64,000 nucleotides of DNA from Streptomyces sp. DSM 110735 (GTDB taxonomy: Bacteria > Actinomycetota > Actinomycetes > Streptomycetales > Streptomycetaceae): NCBI RefSeq assembly GCF_016482685.1, contig NZ_JACYHF010000005.1, forward strand, positions 62,001 to 126,000, read 5' to 3'. Positions 55,319 to 63,867 of this stretch are shown here, one piece after another. The position numbers and the translations under genes were made by a program. The notes under the pieces were generated by a model. The model worked only from the letters and a program-made list of their open reading frames with translations, was not told where the DNA came from and did no database searches. The first letter of the stretch is position 1; each line of letters opens with the position of its first letter.

Positions 55319-55996
55319 CGTTCCGCTCGACGGGGTCGGGAGACCGGCAAGCAGTTCCCGTACGAGTCCGGCGACGAGATCGGGGCGCCCCACGAAGGGG
55401 GAGTGCCCGGTCCGCCACTCGCGCACATGTGTGCAGCGTGCGGACAGTCTCCGCTGGAGGTCCGGGTCGATGGCCCGGTCCTCCGCGCAGACCACGTAGG
55501 TGGAGGGGAGGCGCTTCCAGTTGTGGTGGGAGGGGACTCCGCGTCCGCAGCCGGGGGCTTGCGCGCACAGCAGGGCGACCGCGCGGGCGGCGAGGGGTTC
55601 GGGGCAGTCGTCGTAGAGGACGGCTGCGGCCAGGGCGGGGTCCAGACGCGTCGAGCCGTCGGCGTCGGGGCGGATCGCCTGCCGGAGCCGCGCGGACGCG
55701 CCGCCCAGAGCTGCCGCGCTCTCACCCGTGTCCGGGACGAAAGCCGCGAGGTAGACCAGGTGTCCCGCGCCGCGCACCCCGGTGATCACCGAGCCGCCGT
55801 AGGAGTGGCCGAGCAGCAGCGGGGGTTCCGGCAGCGCGTCCACGGCCGCCTGGACCGCGGCGGTGTCGGCGGCAAGCGAGCCCCGGTGGAGCCGGGGGAC
55901 GACGACCTCGGTTCCACCAGTCCGCAGGAGGTCCGCCACCGCGGCGAAGTGTCCGGGGCGGTGGTACAGGCCGTGCACGAGCACCACTGCGGGCAC
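55307..55996 (-). CDS. alpha/beta hydrolase
   Basis: The 229-residue protein has the oxyanion-hole start VVLVHGLYHRPGHF (about 4-17), the nucleophile elbow LLLGHSYGGSV (S at about 65), an acid region (VVCAEDRAIDPDLQ, about 170-183) and a late histidine (WRTGHSPFVGRPD, about 197). It is a single-domain esterase-like enzyme without signal peptide; the substrate is unknown. AAGGAGG lies eight bases before the GTG start. Confidence 0.9.
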   Translation of the reverse strand: MPAVVLVHGLYHRPGHFAAVADLLRTGGTEVVVPRLHRGSLAADTAAVQAAVDALPEPPLLLGHSYGGSVITGVRGAGHLVYLAAFVPDTGESAAALGGASARLRQAIRPDADGSTRLDPALAAAVLYDDCPEPLAARAVALLCAQAPGCGRGVPSHHNWKRLPSTYVVCAEDRAIDPDLQRRLSARCTHVREWRTGHSPFVGRPDLVAGLVRELLAGLPTPSSGTSAR

Positions 55997-56219
55997 CCCG
56001 TCCGCCTCCTTCGGTCCGTATCGGACCAGTGACCCTAGCTACGGACAGCGGTCGGCGTCTCCGCCTTCTGTCGTGATCCACTGTTGAAACCCGCCAACGG
56101 CGGTGATCCAGGGCCACGAGGTGACCCCCCGCACACACCCCCTGAACACCCCTTGCCGGGCCCCGACCCCTCCCGCGACTGGCCCGGAGCGCCCCCCTCC
56201 ACGGATTAGGATGGACGCC

Positions 56220-56813
56220 ATGGCCAAGACCAGTACGACGACCCAGGGGCTCCGCGCGGCGATCGAGCGCAGCGGCTACTACCCGGCCCTCGTGGCCGAG
56301 GCGGTGGAGGCCGCCGTGGGCGGCGAGCCCGTGCGGTCGTACCTGGTGCATCAGGAGACGACGTTCGACCAGAACGAGGTCCGCCGTCATGTCACCGTCC
56401 TGGTCCTGACCGACACCCGCTTCCTCGTCAGCCACACCGACGAGCAGGCCGCCGACAGCACCTCTCCGACGCCGTACGCCACCACCTCCACCGAGTCGGT
56501 GAAGATCGGCCGGATCTCGTCCGTGGTGGTCAGCCGGGTCGTGGCGAACCCGGAGAAGTACACCCCCGGCACCCTGCCCCGCGAGGTCGTGCTGACCGTC
56601 GGCTGGGGCGCGGTCAGCCGTCTGGACCTGGAGCCCGCCGCCTGCGGCGACCCCAACTGCGACGCCGACCACGGCTACACCGGCAGCTCCACCGCCGACG
56701 ACCTCAGCCTGCGCGTCAGCGAGGCGGGCGACGGTCCGGAGACCGTGCGCGAGGCGCTCGCCTTCGCCCAGGCCGTCTCCGAGGCGACGGCGACCGCGGG
56801 CTCCGCGCGCTGA
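56220..56813 (+). CDS. DUF5998 protein
   Basis: This 197-residue actinobacterial protein has the pattern GLRAAIERSGYYPALVAEAVEAAVGGEPV (about 9-37), ETTFDQNEVRRHVTVLVLTDTRFLVSHTDE and CGDPNCDADHGYTG (about 142), a small Cys/Asp cluster. TAGGAT ends seven bases before the ATG at 56220 and there is no ribosome-binding site, so the transcript is probably leaderless; ATG 56211 lies inside the hexamer. Its stop codon overlaps the start of the phosphodiesterase gene (TGATG), so the two proteins are made together. Confidence 0.82.
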   Translation: MAKTSTTTQGLRAAIERSGYYPALVAEAVEAAVGGEPVRSYLVHQETTFDQNEVRRHVTVLVLTDTRFLVSHTDEQAADSTSPTPYATTSTESVKIGRISSVVVSRVVANPEKYTPGTLPREVVLTVGWGAVSRLDLEPAACGDPNCDADHGYTGSSTADDLSLRVSEAGDGPETVREALAFAQAVSEATATAGSAR

Positions 56814-58003
56814 TGTCCCAGCCCGCCGCCTGGGACGCCTACGAACCCCTCGCCCTGGACACCGCGCCGCTGCCGGAGTACGGCAGCGGTTCGCTCGCCG
56901 ACCTCCTGCCCACCCTCGCGGCGGGACTCGGCGTACCCGGCACCACCGCCGCCATCACCGAGCTGACCCCCGCCGACCGCGTCTGCGTCTTCCTGGTCGA
57001 CGGTCTCGGCTGGGAGCAACTGCGGGCGCACCCCGACGAGGCGCCGTTCCTCAACTCCCTGCTCGGCACCTCGCGCGGCGGCACCGGGCGCCCGCTCACC
57101 GCCGGTTACCCGGCGACCACCGCGACCTCCCTCGGCTCCGTCGGCACCGGACTGCCCCCCGGCGCCCACGGGCTGCCCGGCTACATGGTCCGCAACCCCG
57201 GGACCGGCGAGCTGATGAACCAGCTCCGCTGGCGCCCCTGGACCCCGCCGCACGTCTGGCAGCCGTACCCGACCGTCTTCGAGCTGGCCGAGCGCGCCGG
57301 TGTGCACGCCGCGCAGGTCTCCTCGCCCCACTTCCGCGACACCCCGCTCACCCAGGTCGCGCTCAGCGGCGGCACCTTCATCGGCAGGCTGACCGGCGAG
57401 GAGCGGATGGACGTCGCCGCCGAGCAGCTCGCCGCGGGCGACCGCTCGCTGGTCTACACGTACTACGCCGAACTGGACGGCGCGGGCCACCGCTACGGCA
57501 TCGGCTCCGACACCTGGCGCGGCCAGCTCATGACCGTCGATCGCCTCGCCCAGCGCCTGGCCGAGCAGTTGCCCCCGCGCAGCGCGCTCTACGTCACCGC
57601 CGACCACGGCATGGTCGACATCCCCTTCGACGACGAGCACCGCATCGACTTCGACGAGGACTGGGAGCTGCGCGCGGGCGTCTCCCTGCTCGGCGGCGAG
57701 GGACGCGCCCGCCATGTGTACGCCGTCCCCGGCGCCGAGTCCGACGTTCTCACCTGCTGGCGCGAGGTGCTCGGCGACCGCTTCTGGATCGCCTCGCGTG
57801 ACGAGGCCATCGCGGCGGGCTGGTTCGGCCCCCGCGTGGACGACCGCGTGTACCTCCGGATCGGGGACGTGGTCGCGGCCGCCTGCGACGACGTACTGAT
57901 CACCGCGTCCGAGCGGGAGCCGAAGGAGTCGCTCATGGTGGGCAACCACGGCTCCATGACCCCCGCCGAGCAGCTCGTCCCGCTGCTCGAAGTACGCTCC
58001 TGA
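56813..58003 (+). CDS. nucleotide pyrophosphatase/phosphodiesterase-family protein
   Basis: The 396-residue protein has the alkaline-phosphatase-superfamily phosphodiesterase pattern: VCVFLVDGLGWEQL (metal D at about 64), the nucleophile region YPATTATSLGSVGTG (about 99-113, T or S), and AELDGAGHRYGIGSD, TADHGMVDIP (about 263) and NHGSMTP (about 380), which supply metal ligands. No signal peptide is seen, so it acts inside the cell. It is translationally coupled to the DUF5998 gene, and tdk follows after 40 bases. Confidence 0.9.
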   Translation: MSQPAAWDAYEPLALDTAPLPEYGSGSLADLLPTLAAGLGVPGTTAAITELTPADRVCVFLVDGLGWEQLRAHPDEAPFLNSLLGTSRGGTGRPLTAGYPATTATSLGSVGTGLPPGAHGLPGYMVRNPGTGELMNQLRWRPWTPPHVWQPYPTVFELAERAGVHAAQVSSPHFRDTPLTQVALSGGTFIGRLTGEERMDVAAEQLAAGDRSLVYTYYAELDGAGHRYGIGSDTWRGQLMTVDRLAQRLAEQLPPRSALYVTADHGMVDIPFDDEHRIDFDEDWELRAGVSLLGGEGRARHVYAVPGAESDVLTCWREVLGDRFWIASRDEAIAAGWFGPRVDDRVYLRIGDVVAAACDDVLITASEREPKESLMVGNHGSMTPAEQLVPLLEVRS

Positions 58004-58043
58004 CCCTCCCTCCCCCCACTGCCTGAAAGGTGCTCAACTCCTC

Positions 58044-58694
58044 ATGCCCGAGCTGGTGTTCTTCTCCGGAACGATGGACTGCGGGAAGTCGACGCTGGCT
58101 CTGCAGATCGAGCACAACCGCTCCGCGCGCGGACTCGTCGGCCTGATCTTCACCCGCGACGACCGCGCGGGCGAGGGCAAGCTGTCCTCCCGCCTCGGAC
58201 TGGTCACCGACGCGGTCGAGGCGGCCGACGGCATGGACCTCTACGGCTACCTCGTCCACCGGTTGTCCAAGGGCGGCAAGGTCGACTACGTGATCGCGGA
58301 CGAGGCGCAGTTCCTCACCTCCGAGCAGATCGACCAGCTCGCCCGCATCGTCGACGACCTCGGTCTCGACGTCTTCGCCTTCGGCATCACCACCGACTTC
58401 CGCACCCGCCTCTTCCCCGGCTCCCAGCGCCTGATCGAACTTGCCGACCGCATAGAGGCGCTCCAGGTCGAGGCACTGTGCTGGTGCGGCGCCCGCGCCA
58501 CCCACAACGCCCGCACCGTCGGCGGCGACATGGTCGTCGAGGGCGCCCAGGTCGTCATCGGCGACGTCAACCGCCCCGCACAGGAAATCGGCTACGAGGT
58601 CCTCTGCCGCCGCCACCACCTGCGCCGCATGACGGCAGCCTCGGCCCAGGCGGCGACCCTGTCCCCGGACGTCCTGCCGGTCACGTCGGGCTGA
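58044..58694 (+). CDS. tdk: thymidine kinase
   Basis: The enzyme phosphorylates thymidine in the salvage pathway. The 216-residue protein has the P-loop GTMDCGKST (about 9-17), the DEAQFL motif (about 88) and a zinc-binding lasso domain (CWCGARATHNAR, about 150, then CRRHH, about 189). Only weak AAAGG precedes the ATG. It may share a transcript with the phosphodiesterase gene just upstream. Confidence 0.93.
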   Translation: MPELVFFSGTMDCGKSTLALQIEHNRSARGLVGLIFTRDDRAGEGKLSSRLGLVTDAVEAADGMDLYGYLVHRLSKGGKVDYVIADEAQFLTSEQIDQLARIVDDLGLDVFAFGITTDFRTRLFPGSQRLIELADRIEALQVEALCWCGARATHNARTVGGDMVVEGAQVVIGDVNRPAQEIGYEVLCRRHHLRRMTAASAQAATLSPDVLPVTSG

Positions 58695-58818
58695 CGGTCC
58701 CCGACCGGCTCAGCACCCCAACCGACTCAGCCCCCGCCCGACTCCGCCCCGGCGGCGAGCCGGGCTTTCCCGAGCGTTGACCCAAACCTGACGCGCGCTT
58801 TTCGCTCTCAGCTTGTAG

Positions 58819-58835
58819 TTGCAAGCAATGTGCAG
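58819..58835 (+). promoter_or_regulatory. Nur-box-like dyad upstream of the nickel/cobalt transporter
   Basis: TTGCAA, five bases, GTGCAG resembles the Nur nickel-repressor box TTGCAA-N5-TTGCAA; the left half is perfect, the right matches 4 of 6. It lies 68 bases before the transporter ATG. Confidence 0.45.
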
Positions 58836-58903
58836 AAACCTGGAGGCTGAAGAGACTCACGCGTCCGAAAGCCGGGCGCTTCGAAAGCGAGGCCCGCCTC
58901 CTC

Positions 58904-60058
58904 ATGACCGTCCCGCATGATCCCGTGCTCACCCGCCCCGACACCGGACGGACCATATCGTGGCACCGTGTCCGCGCCTCGATGAGCCGGAAGGAGTGGG
59001 CGCGGCTCGGGGGGATGGCGGCGTTCATCGTGGCGTTGCACGTGATCGGCTGGTTCACGCTCGTGGCGATCGTGGCGCCGGAGCACTACAGCCTGGGGAC
59101 GAAGACATTCGGGGTCGGCATCGGCATCACCGCGTACACCTTGGGGATGCGGCACGCCTTCGACGCCGACCACATCGCGGCGATCGACAACACGACCCGC
59201 AAGCTGATGAACGAGGGCAGCCGTCCGCTGTCGGTCGGGTTCTGGTTCTCGCTCGGGCACTCCAGCATCGTGTTCGCGCTGGCCTTCCTGCTCTCGCTCG
59301 GCGTGAAGGCGCTGGCCGGACCGGTCGAGAACGACAACTCCACGCTGCACAGCGTCACGGGGTGGATCGGCACCACCGTCTCCGGTGTCTTCCTGTACAT
59401 CATCGCGATCATCAACCTGCTGATCCTCGCCGGGATCTGGAAGGTCTTCCGGCAGATGCGCGGCGGCCATTTCGACGAGGCAGCCCTTGAGGAGCACCTC
59501 AACAACCGCGGGCTGATGAACCGTCTCCTCGGCCGTCTGATGAAGTCGATCACCAAGCCCTGGCAGATGTACCCGCTGGGTCTGCTCTTCGGTCTCGGCT
59601 TCGACACCGCGACCGAGATCGCCCTGCTCGTGCTCGCCGGGTCCGGCGCCGCCTCCGGGCTGCCCTGGTACGCGATCCTGTGCCTGCCGGTGCTGTTCGC
59701 GGCGGGCATGTGCCTGCTCGACACCATCGACGGCTCGTTCATGAACTTCGCCTACGGCTGGGCGTTCTCCAAGCCGGTCCGCAAGGTCTACTACAACCTC
59801 ACGATCACCGGTCTGTCCGTCGCCGTCGCCCTCATCATCGGCACCGTCGAACTCCTCGGCCTGATCGCCGAGAAGGCGCACCTGCACGGCGCCTTCTGGG
59901 ACTGGGTCTCCGGTCTGGACCTCAACATCATCGGCTACGTCATCGTCGGACTGTTCTTCCTCACCTGGATCCTCGCCCTGGTGATCTGGAAGGTCGCCCG
60001 CATCGAGGAGAAGTGGACGGCGGGACTGGCTCAGCCGGGCGCGGCGGACTCCGAGTAG
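58904..60058 (+). CDS. nickel/cobalt permease (NiCoT family)
   Basis: This 384-residue integral-membrane protein has the NiCoT signature GMRHAFDADHIAAIDNTTRKL (about 81-101), which binds the metal, and SVGFWFSLGHSSIVF and LGFDTATEIALL (about 232) for the other family motifs. About eight helices are visible. It imports Ni(II) or Co(II), which may feed nickel enzymes or B12 for the class II reductase; that link is an inference. Its 3' end overlaps the convergent next gene by 28 bases. Confidence 0.95.
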   Translation: MTVPHDPVLTRPDTGRTISWHRVRASMSRKEWARLGGMAAFIVALHVIGWFTLVAIVAPEHYSLGTKTFGVGIGITAYTLGMRHAFDADHIAAIDNTTRKLMNEGSRPLSVGFWFSLGHSSIVFALAFLLSLGVKALAGPVENDNSTLHSVTGWIGTTVSGVFLYIIAIINLLILAGIWKVFRQMRGGHFDEAALEEHLNNRGLMNRLLGRLMKSITKPWQMYPLGLLFGLGFDTATEIALLVLAGSGAASGLPWYAILCLPVLFAAGMCLLDTIDGSFMNFAYGWAFSKPVRKVYYNLTITGLSVAVALIIGTVELLGLIAEKAHLHGAFWDWVSGLDLNIIGYVIVGLFFLTWILALVIWKVARIEEKWTAGLAQPGAADSE

Positions 60059-61044
60059 CCCGGCCGCAGGGCCGTACCGCCCGCGCGCCACGCGCTCAGC
60101 AGCACCTCCGCCAGCCGGTCCTCCAGATACGTCGTCGCGCGGACGCCGAACACCACGTCGTCGGCGAGCCGCGGCTCGTGCTCAAGCAGACCCGCCACCA
60201 CGTCGTGCCGTACGACCTGTTCGTGGACGGCGTCCGCCTCGACGTGCTCGGTGTAGAACCGCACCGCCGCCGGTCCCGCGCCGATCCGCTCCAGCGCCCG
60301 GGCCAGGCGGCGGGAGGCGGGGGAGGAGGTCACCTCGACCGTGGCGAAGTGACCGACGAGCGCCCCGCGCAGCGCGCGGTGCAGCCCGAACAGCGACATC
60401 AGGTTCACCGTGGCGAGCGCCTCGGCGGGCGCCGCGTCGAGATACGTCCCGTACGCGGTGTCCAGACCGAGGTCCGCCATCAGGTCGGCAAAGAGCTGCG
60501 CGTGGATCTCGTCCGCACGGCCCGCGCCGAACTCGTCGTACTCCACCGCGACCATGGCCGCCTTCGCCCGCCCGCGCAGCCGGGGGATGACCCAGGCGTG
60601 CGGGTCGGCTTCCTTGAGGTGGTAGAGCGAGCGCAGCGCCGCGTACTCGCGCGCGTGCCCGAGCGTGCCGTGGTCGCGCAGGAAGTACGAGACACCGCCC
60701 CCGTCGGCGGGCTCCACCTGGAGTTCGTCCAGCGCGGTCTCGGGGGTGTCCTCGGCGTCCACGGGCACGTCCGCGCGCAGGGCGCCGAGGAAGCGGTCCT
60801 CCAGGCGGGCGCGCAGGGCCAGCAGGCCCGGGTCCCACTCCAGGCGCTCGGGTACGTCGGCGAAGCCCTGGTAGTGGAGTTCGTAGAGCGTGTACAGGGC
60901 GAGCTGGAGGTCGTCGCCGTAGGCGTCGTCGGGGAGCGTGGTGACGTCGGGTTCCGTGCCCTCGCGCAGCGCCGTCAGCACGGCTGCCGAGAGCGGGCCG
61001 CGTGCCGTGGGGAGCGGGGGCGGGCGCAGGCGGGTGGTGGTCAT
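60031..61044 (-). CDS. heme-oxygenase-fold iron enzyme (Haem_oxygenas_2 type)
   Basis: This 337-residue protein has the iron-containing redox enzyme pattern: LYTLYELHYQGFADVPERLEWDP (about 50-72), RDHGTLGHAREYAALRSLYHLKEADPHAW (about 123), AMVAVEYDEFGAGRADEIHAQLF (about 162) and YTEHVEADAVHEQVVRHDV (about 270). The E-x2-H and E/H-rich helices fit a two-iron site like those of heme-oxygenase-fold oxygenases. It starts ATG with a 4-base overlap of the CDGSH gene. The reaction is unknown. Confidence 0.85.
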   Translation of the reverse strand: MTTTRLRPPPLPTARGPLSAAVLTALREGTEPDVTTLPDDAYGDDLQLALYTLYELHYQGFADVPERLEWDPGLLALRARLEDRFLGALRADVPVDAEDTPETALDELQVEPADGGGVSYFLRDHGTLGHAREYAALRSLYHLKEADPHAWVIPRLRGRAKAAMVAVEYDEFGAGRADEIHAQLFADLMADLGLDTAYGTYLDAAPAEALATVNLMSLFGLHRALRGALVGHFATVEVTSSPASRRLARALERIGAGPAAVRFYTEHVEADAVHEQVVRHDVVAGLLEHEPRLADDVVFGVRATTYLEDRLAEVLLSAWRAGGTALRPGYSESAAPG

Positions 61045-61283
61045 GCGGTGCCCTCTTCGCCTTCCTGGTCCTCCCGGCGGCGCCGGGCGTGGCGGCGGTG
61101 GCTGGTGTCGCACCACGGGTACATACGGCTGCGGCGGCAGGTGCACACCGCCACCAGGAAGCGGTCGGCCCGCGACACCCGCCCGCTCTCGTCGACCACC
61201 TCGACCGGACCCTCGATCAGCAGCGGTCCGTCGCGCTGCACGCGGACCCGGACGCGGCGCGGGCGCTCAGGCGTGTTCGGCAC
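61041..61283 (-). CDS. CDGSH iron-sulfur domain protein
   Basis: This 80-residue protein is a single CDGSH domain; the [2Fe-2S] ligands are C-x-C and C-x3-H in VCTCRRSRMYPWCDTSH (about 46-62), a mitoNEET-type pattern. The preceding 40 residues form two beta strands (VRVQRDGPLLIEGPVEVVD). The C-terminus is basic then acidic. The GTG start overlaps the methyltransferase stop by 17 bases and its own stop overlaps the oxygenase start, so it is likely the electron partner of the heme-oxygenase-fold enzyme. Confidence 0.92.
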   Translation of the reverse strand: MPNTPERPRRVRVRVQRDGPLLIEGPVEVVDESGRVSRADRFLVAVCTCRRSRMYPWCDTSHRRHARRRREDQEGEEGTA

Positions 61284-61950
61284 GGATCACCACCAGCTCC
61301 TCGGTCGTCCCCTCCGCCGTCAGACCGCGCTCGCGCAGCCAGGCGAGCCGGGAGCGCAGGACCCGGCCGTAGGGCAGCCGGGCGCGGTCCACGACCTCGC
61401 CGTACAGCCCCGCCGCCGCCAGGCGGGTCAGGGTGTCGTCCACGCCGCACAGGTGCGAGTGCACCAGCAGCAGCGTGCCCGTGGGGCGCAGGACCGCCGG
61501 TGCGGCGGCGCAGATGCGGTCGATCACCATGCGCCCGTCCGTCCCGGCGTCCCAGGCGCGGGCGGGACCGCGCGGGGGAGCGGCGGCGGGCGCGGGGACG
61601 TACGGCGGGTTCGTCACCACCAGGTCGAACCGGCGGCCCGGCACCGCCGAGGCGAGGTCGCCGTGGCGGACCCGGACACTCTGGCCGTTCAGCCGCGCGT
61701 TGCACCAGGTGGTCAGCACCGCCCGCCAGGAGATGTCCACCGCGGTCACCCGGGCGCCCAGCCGGGCCGCCTCCACCGCGAGGAGTCCGCTGCCGGTGCC
61801 GAGGTCCAGGATCTCCGTACGGCCCGGGGCGATGCGCTCGCGGCGCATCGCCCGGCGCAGGAGACCGGTGTCGAACTGGGGGGAGTAGACGCCCCGGGGA
61901 ACCCAGCAGCGCAGCCGCGCGGGGGCGGTCAGGGTCTGGGCGGTGGTCAT
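61267..61950 (-). CDS. class I methyltransferase (HemK-like)
   Basis: The 227-residue protein has the AdoMet-binding motif EILDLGTGSGLLAVEAARLGARVTAVD (about 45-71) and the NPPY catalytic motif (VVTNPPYVP, about 108-116) of N-methyltransferases acting on amide or amine nitrogens of proteins or small molecules. The ATG at 61950 follows GAGGTGA. It is the first gene of a three-gene overlapping operon and may modify a small molecule made or used by the following genes. Confidence 0.92.
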   Translation of the reverse strand: MTTAQTLTAPARLRCWVPRGVYSPQFDTGLLRRAMRRERIAPGRTEILDLGTGSGLLAVEAARLGARVTAVDISWRAVLTTWCNARLNGQSVRVRHGDLASAVPGRRFDLVVTNPPYVPAPAAAPPRGPARAWDAGTDGRMVIDRICAAAPAVLRPTGTLLLVHSHLCGVDDTLTRLAAAGLYGEVVDRARLPYGRVLRSRLAWLRERGLTAEGTTEELVVIRAEHA

Positions 61951-62116
61951 GGGGTCACCTCGCGCACGGGGTCCTCCGGGGGCTGCGGTCACAGGCGCCG
62001 GGTGCACCGGTCCAGGGTCACCGGCTCCAGGGTGACCGATCCGGGCAATTCCGGCATGTCACCTCCTGCGGGTACCCCTGACCTCGGACATCACTCCGGT
62101 GGTCACGTCCCGGTGG

Positions 62117-62803
62117 TCACTTCGCGCCCGCCCGCAGCGAGTCCAGCAGCGCCGCCGGGTCGGTGTACACCGCGTCCGCGCCCGCCTCCTCCAGGTCCTC
62201 GCGCGGGATGCCGCCGCAGAGCACGGCCAGGCACCGCACCCCCGCCCGGGTGCCCGCCCGCATGTCCCACACGGTGTCCCCGACGAACACGGCGTTCTCC
62301 GCGGGCACCCCGGCCAGCTCCAGCGCCTGCTCGACCGGTTCGGGGGCCGGTTTGCCCTCGGACACGTCGTCGGCGCTCGCGGTGGCCGTGATCGCCTCGT
62401 CGGCGTCGAGCGCGCGGCGCAGCGCGGACAGCTCCTGGCCGCCCGCCGAGGTGGCCAGCACCACCCGCCAGCCGTTCCCGGCCAGGTGCCGCAGCAGGTC
62501 GCCCGCTCCCGGCAGGGGCGCGAGCCGCCCGAAGTACTGGCCGTAGAGCGCCTTGTGCGCCGCGCTGAGCGCCTCCGCCTCCTCGCGGGCCCGCTCCTCG
62601 CCGAGCAGCCGGGCGACGAGGTCGGCGGACCGCAGCCCGACCGAGCGGTGGATCTCGTGCGTCGGCACCGCGTGCCCCGCCTGGCGGAACGCCTCCCACC
62701 AGGTCACCACGTGCAGGGCGTTGGTGTCGACGAGGGTTCCGTCCACATCGAACACGGCGGCACGCGGCTCGCCGTCGTCCGGTCGGTCGTCGGGGATGAG
62801 CAT
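62117..62803 (-). CDS. HAD-family phosphatase
   Basis: The 228-residue protein has HAD motif I AVFDVDGTLVDTNALH (about 16-31), motif II VLATSAGG (about 119), motif III K in SEGKPAPEP (about 150) and motif IV VFVGDTVWDMRAG (about 171). It is of the beta-phosphoglucomutase/phosphoglycolate phosphatase kind with a helical cap. GAGG lies nine bases before the ATG. Probably cytosolic; substrate unknown. Confidence 0.93.
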   Translation of the reverse strand: MLIPDDRPDDGEPRAAVFDVDGTLVDTNALHVVTWWEAFRQAGHAVPTHEIHRSVGLRSADLVARLLGEERAREEAEALSAAHKALYGQYFGRLAPLPGAGDLLRHLAGNGWRVVLATSAGGQELSALRRALDADEAITATASADDVSEGKPAPEPVEQALELAGVPAENAVFVGDTVWDMRAGTRAGVRCLAVLCGGIPREDLEEAGADAVYTDPAALLDSLRAGAK

Positions 62804-62988
62804 GGGCGGCACCTCGCGGGGGCTCGTGTGTGTGCGTGCGGGGAATGCGCGGACGGGGTGCCGAGTACCCCGGGCGCGCGAGATCGTGCGTCGTCCCACC
62901 CCGTCGTGTCACGCCCGGGGAACGGGGTACTGGAGCCGGGTCCAAGGTCCGGTCCGGCCGCCCGGTCGGTGACGACTCGGAGGATTCC

Positions 62989-63864
62989 ATGGCCCTGCGT
63001 CTCCTGCCGCGTACGACGCGCCTCGCATACCGCGTGGCCCGCCACGTACCCCGCTCGGCGTGGCCACCTCCGGCGCGGTTCGCGTACCGGGCGGCCCGGA
63101 TCGCGCCCCACGTGATCCCGCACGCGCCGCACGTCCCGCATGTGCCGCGTACGGCCGCCCACCTGTCGGGCACGGCATGGCGGCACTGGCGGCACGGCGG
63201 TGACCTGCGGATCTCCGGGGCGCACCCCACCGACGCCGTGCGCCCCGGCGAGGTGCAGCGGGCCGACCGCAGGTTCCTGCTGCTCGGCCTGCTGCCGCTG
63301 TGGGTGGTGCCCGCGGTGGCGGACTGGTGGATGCACCGGCGTACCCGCATCGAGCACACCAGCGGCACCAAGGAGTCCGCCGTGCACGCGCTGATGATGG
63401 CCGAGGCCGGGGTGCCGGTGGTGCTCGGGATGGTCGCGCGGGTCAACCCGCTGGTGCTCACGGTGATGGGCGGCGCGGCCGTCGTCCACGGCGCCACGGC
63501 CGTCTACGACGTCTCCCTGGCCACCGGCGAGCGCGAGATCCGCCCGATCGAGCAGCACATCCACAGCTTCCTGGAGGTGCTGCCGCTCACCGCGCTCGCC
63601 TTCACCGCGTGCCTCCACCCCGACCAGGTCCGCGCCACCCTGCGCGGCGGCCCGGGTCCGCGCGACTGGCGCCTGCTGCCCAAGGAGCACCCGCTCCCGG
63701 CCGCGTACCTGGCGGGGATCGGCGCGGTCATCACGGCGGGCGTCGTCCTGCCGTACGCCGAGGAGCTGTGGCGCTGCCGACGGGCGGCGCGGGAGACCCA
63801 GGAGGCGCGGGAGGCGCGGGAGGCGCGGAGGACCGCCGAGACCCGCGAGACCCCCGAGGCGTGA
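62989..63864 (+). CDS. integral membrane protein of unknown function
   Basis: The 291-residue protein has a basic, Pro/His-rich N-terminal half (residues 1-75), then about five membrane helices. Recognisable conserved parts are WWMHRRTRIEHTSGTKESAVHALMMAEAG (about 121) and EIRPIEQHIHSFLEVLPLTALAF (about 184), whose histidines and acidic residues could hold metal. The C-terminal 30 residues are a Glu/Ala/Arg repeat (EAREAREARR). GGAGG lies five bases before the ATG. It is divergent from the HAD gene. No family name is certain. Confidence 0.75.
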   Translation: MALRLLPRTTRLAYRVARHVPRSAWPPPARFAYRAARIAPHVIPHAPHVPHVPRTAAHLSGTAWRHWRHGGDLRISGAHPTDAVRPGEVQRADRRFLLLGLLPLWVVPAVADWWMHRRTRIEHTSGTKESAVHALMMAEAGVPVVLGMVARVNPLVLTVMGGAAVVHGATAVYDVSLATGEREIRPIEQHIHSFLEVLPLTALAFTACLHPDQVRATLRGGPGPRDWRLLPKEHPLPAAYLAGIGAVITAGVVLPYAEELWRCRRAARETQEAREAREARRTAETRETPEA

Positions 63865-63867
63865 GCC

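Noticed and set aside
61951..62116. Short direct repeats (CCGGTGGTCAC, CCAGGGT) as a possible mobile-element scar
   Set aside because: Repeats are short, GC-biased and not flanking any transposase or insertion; chance in 70%+ GC DNA is enough.
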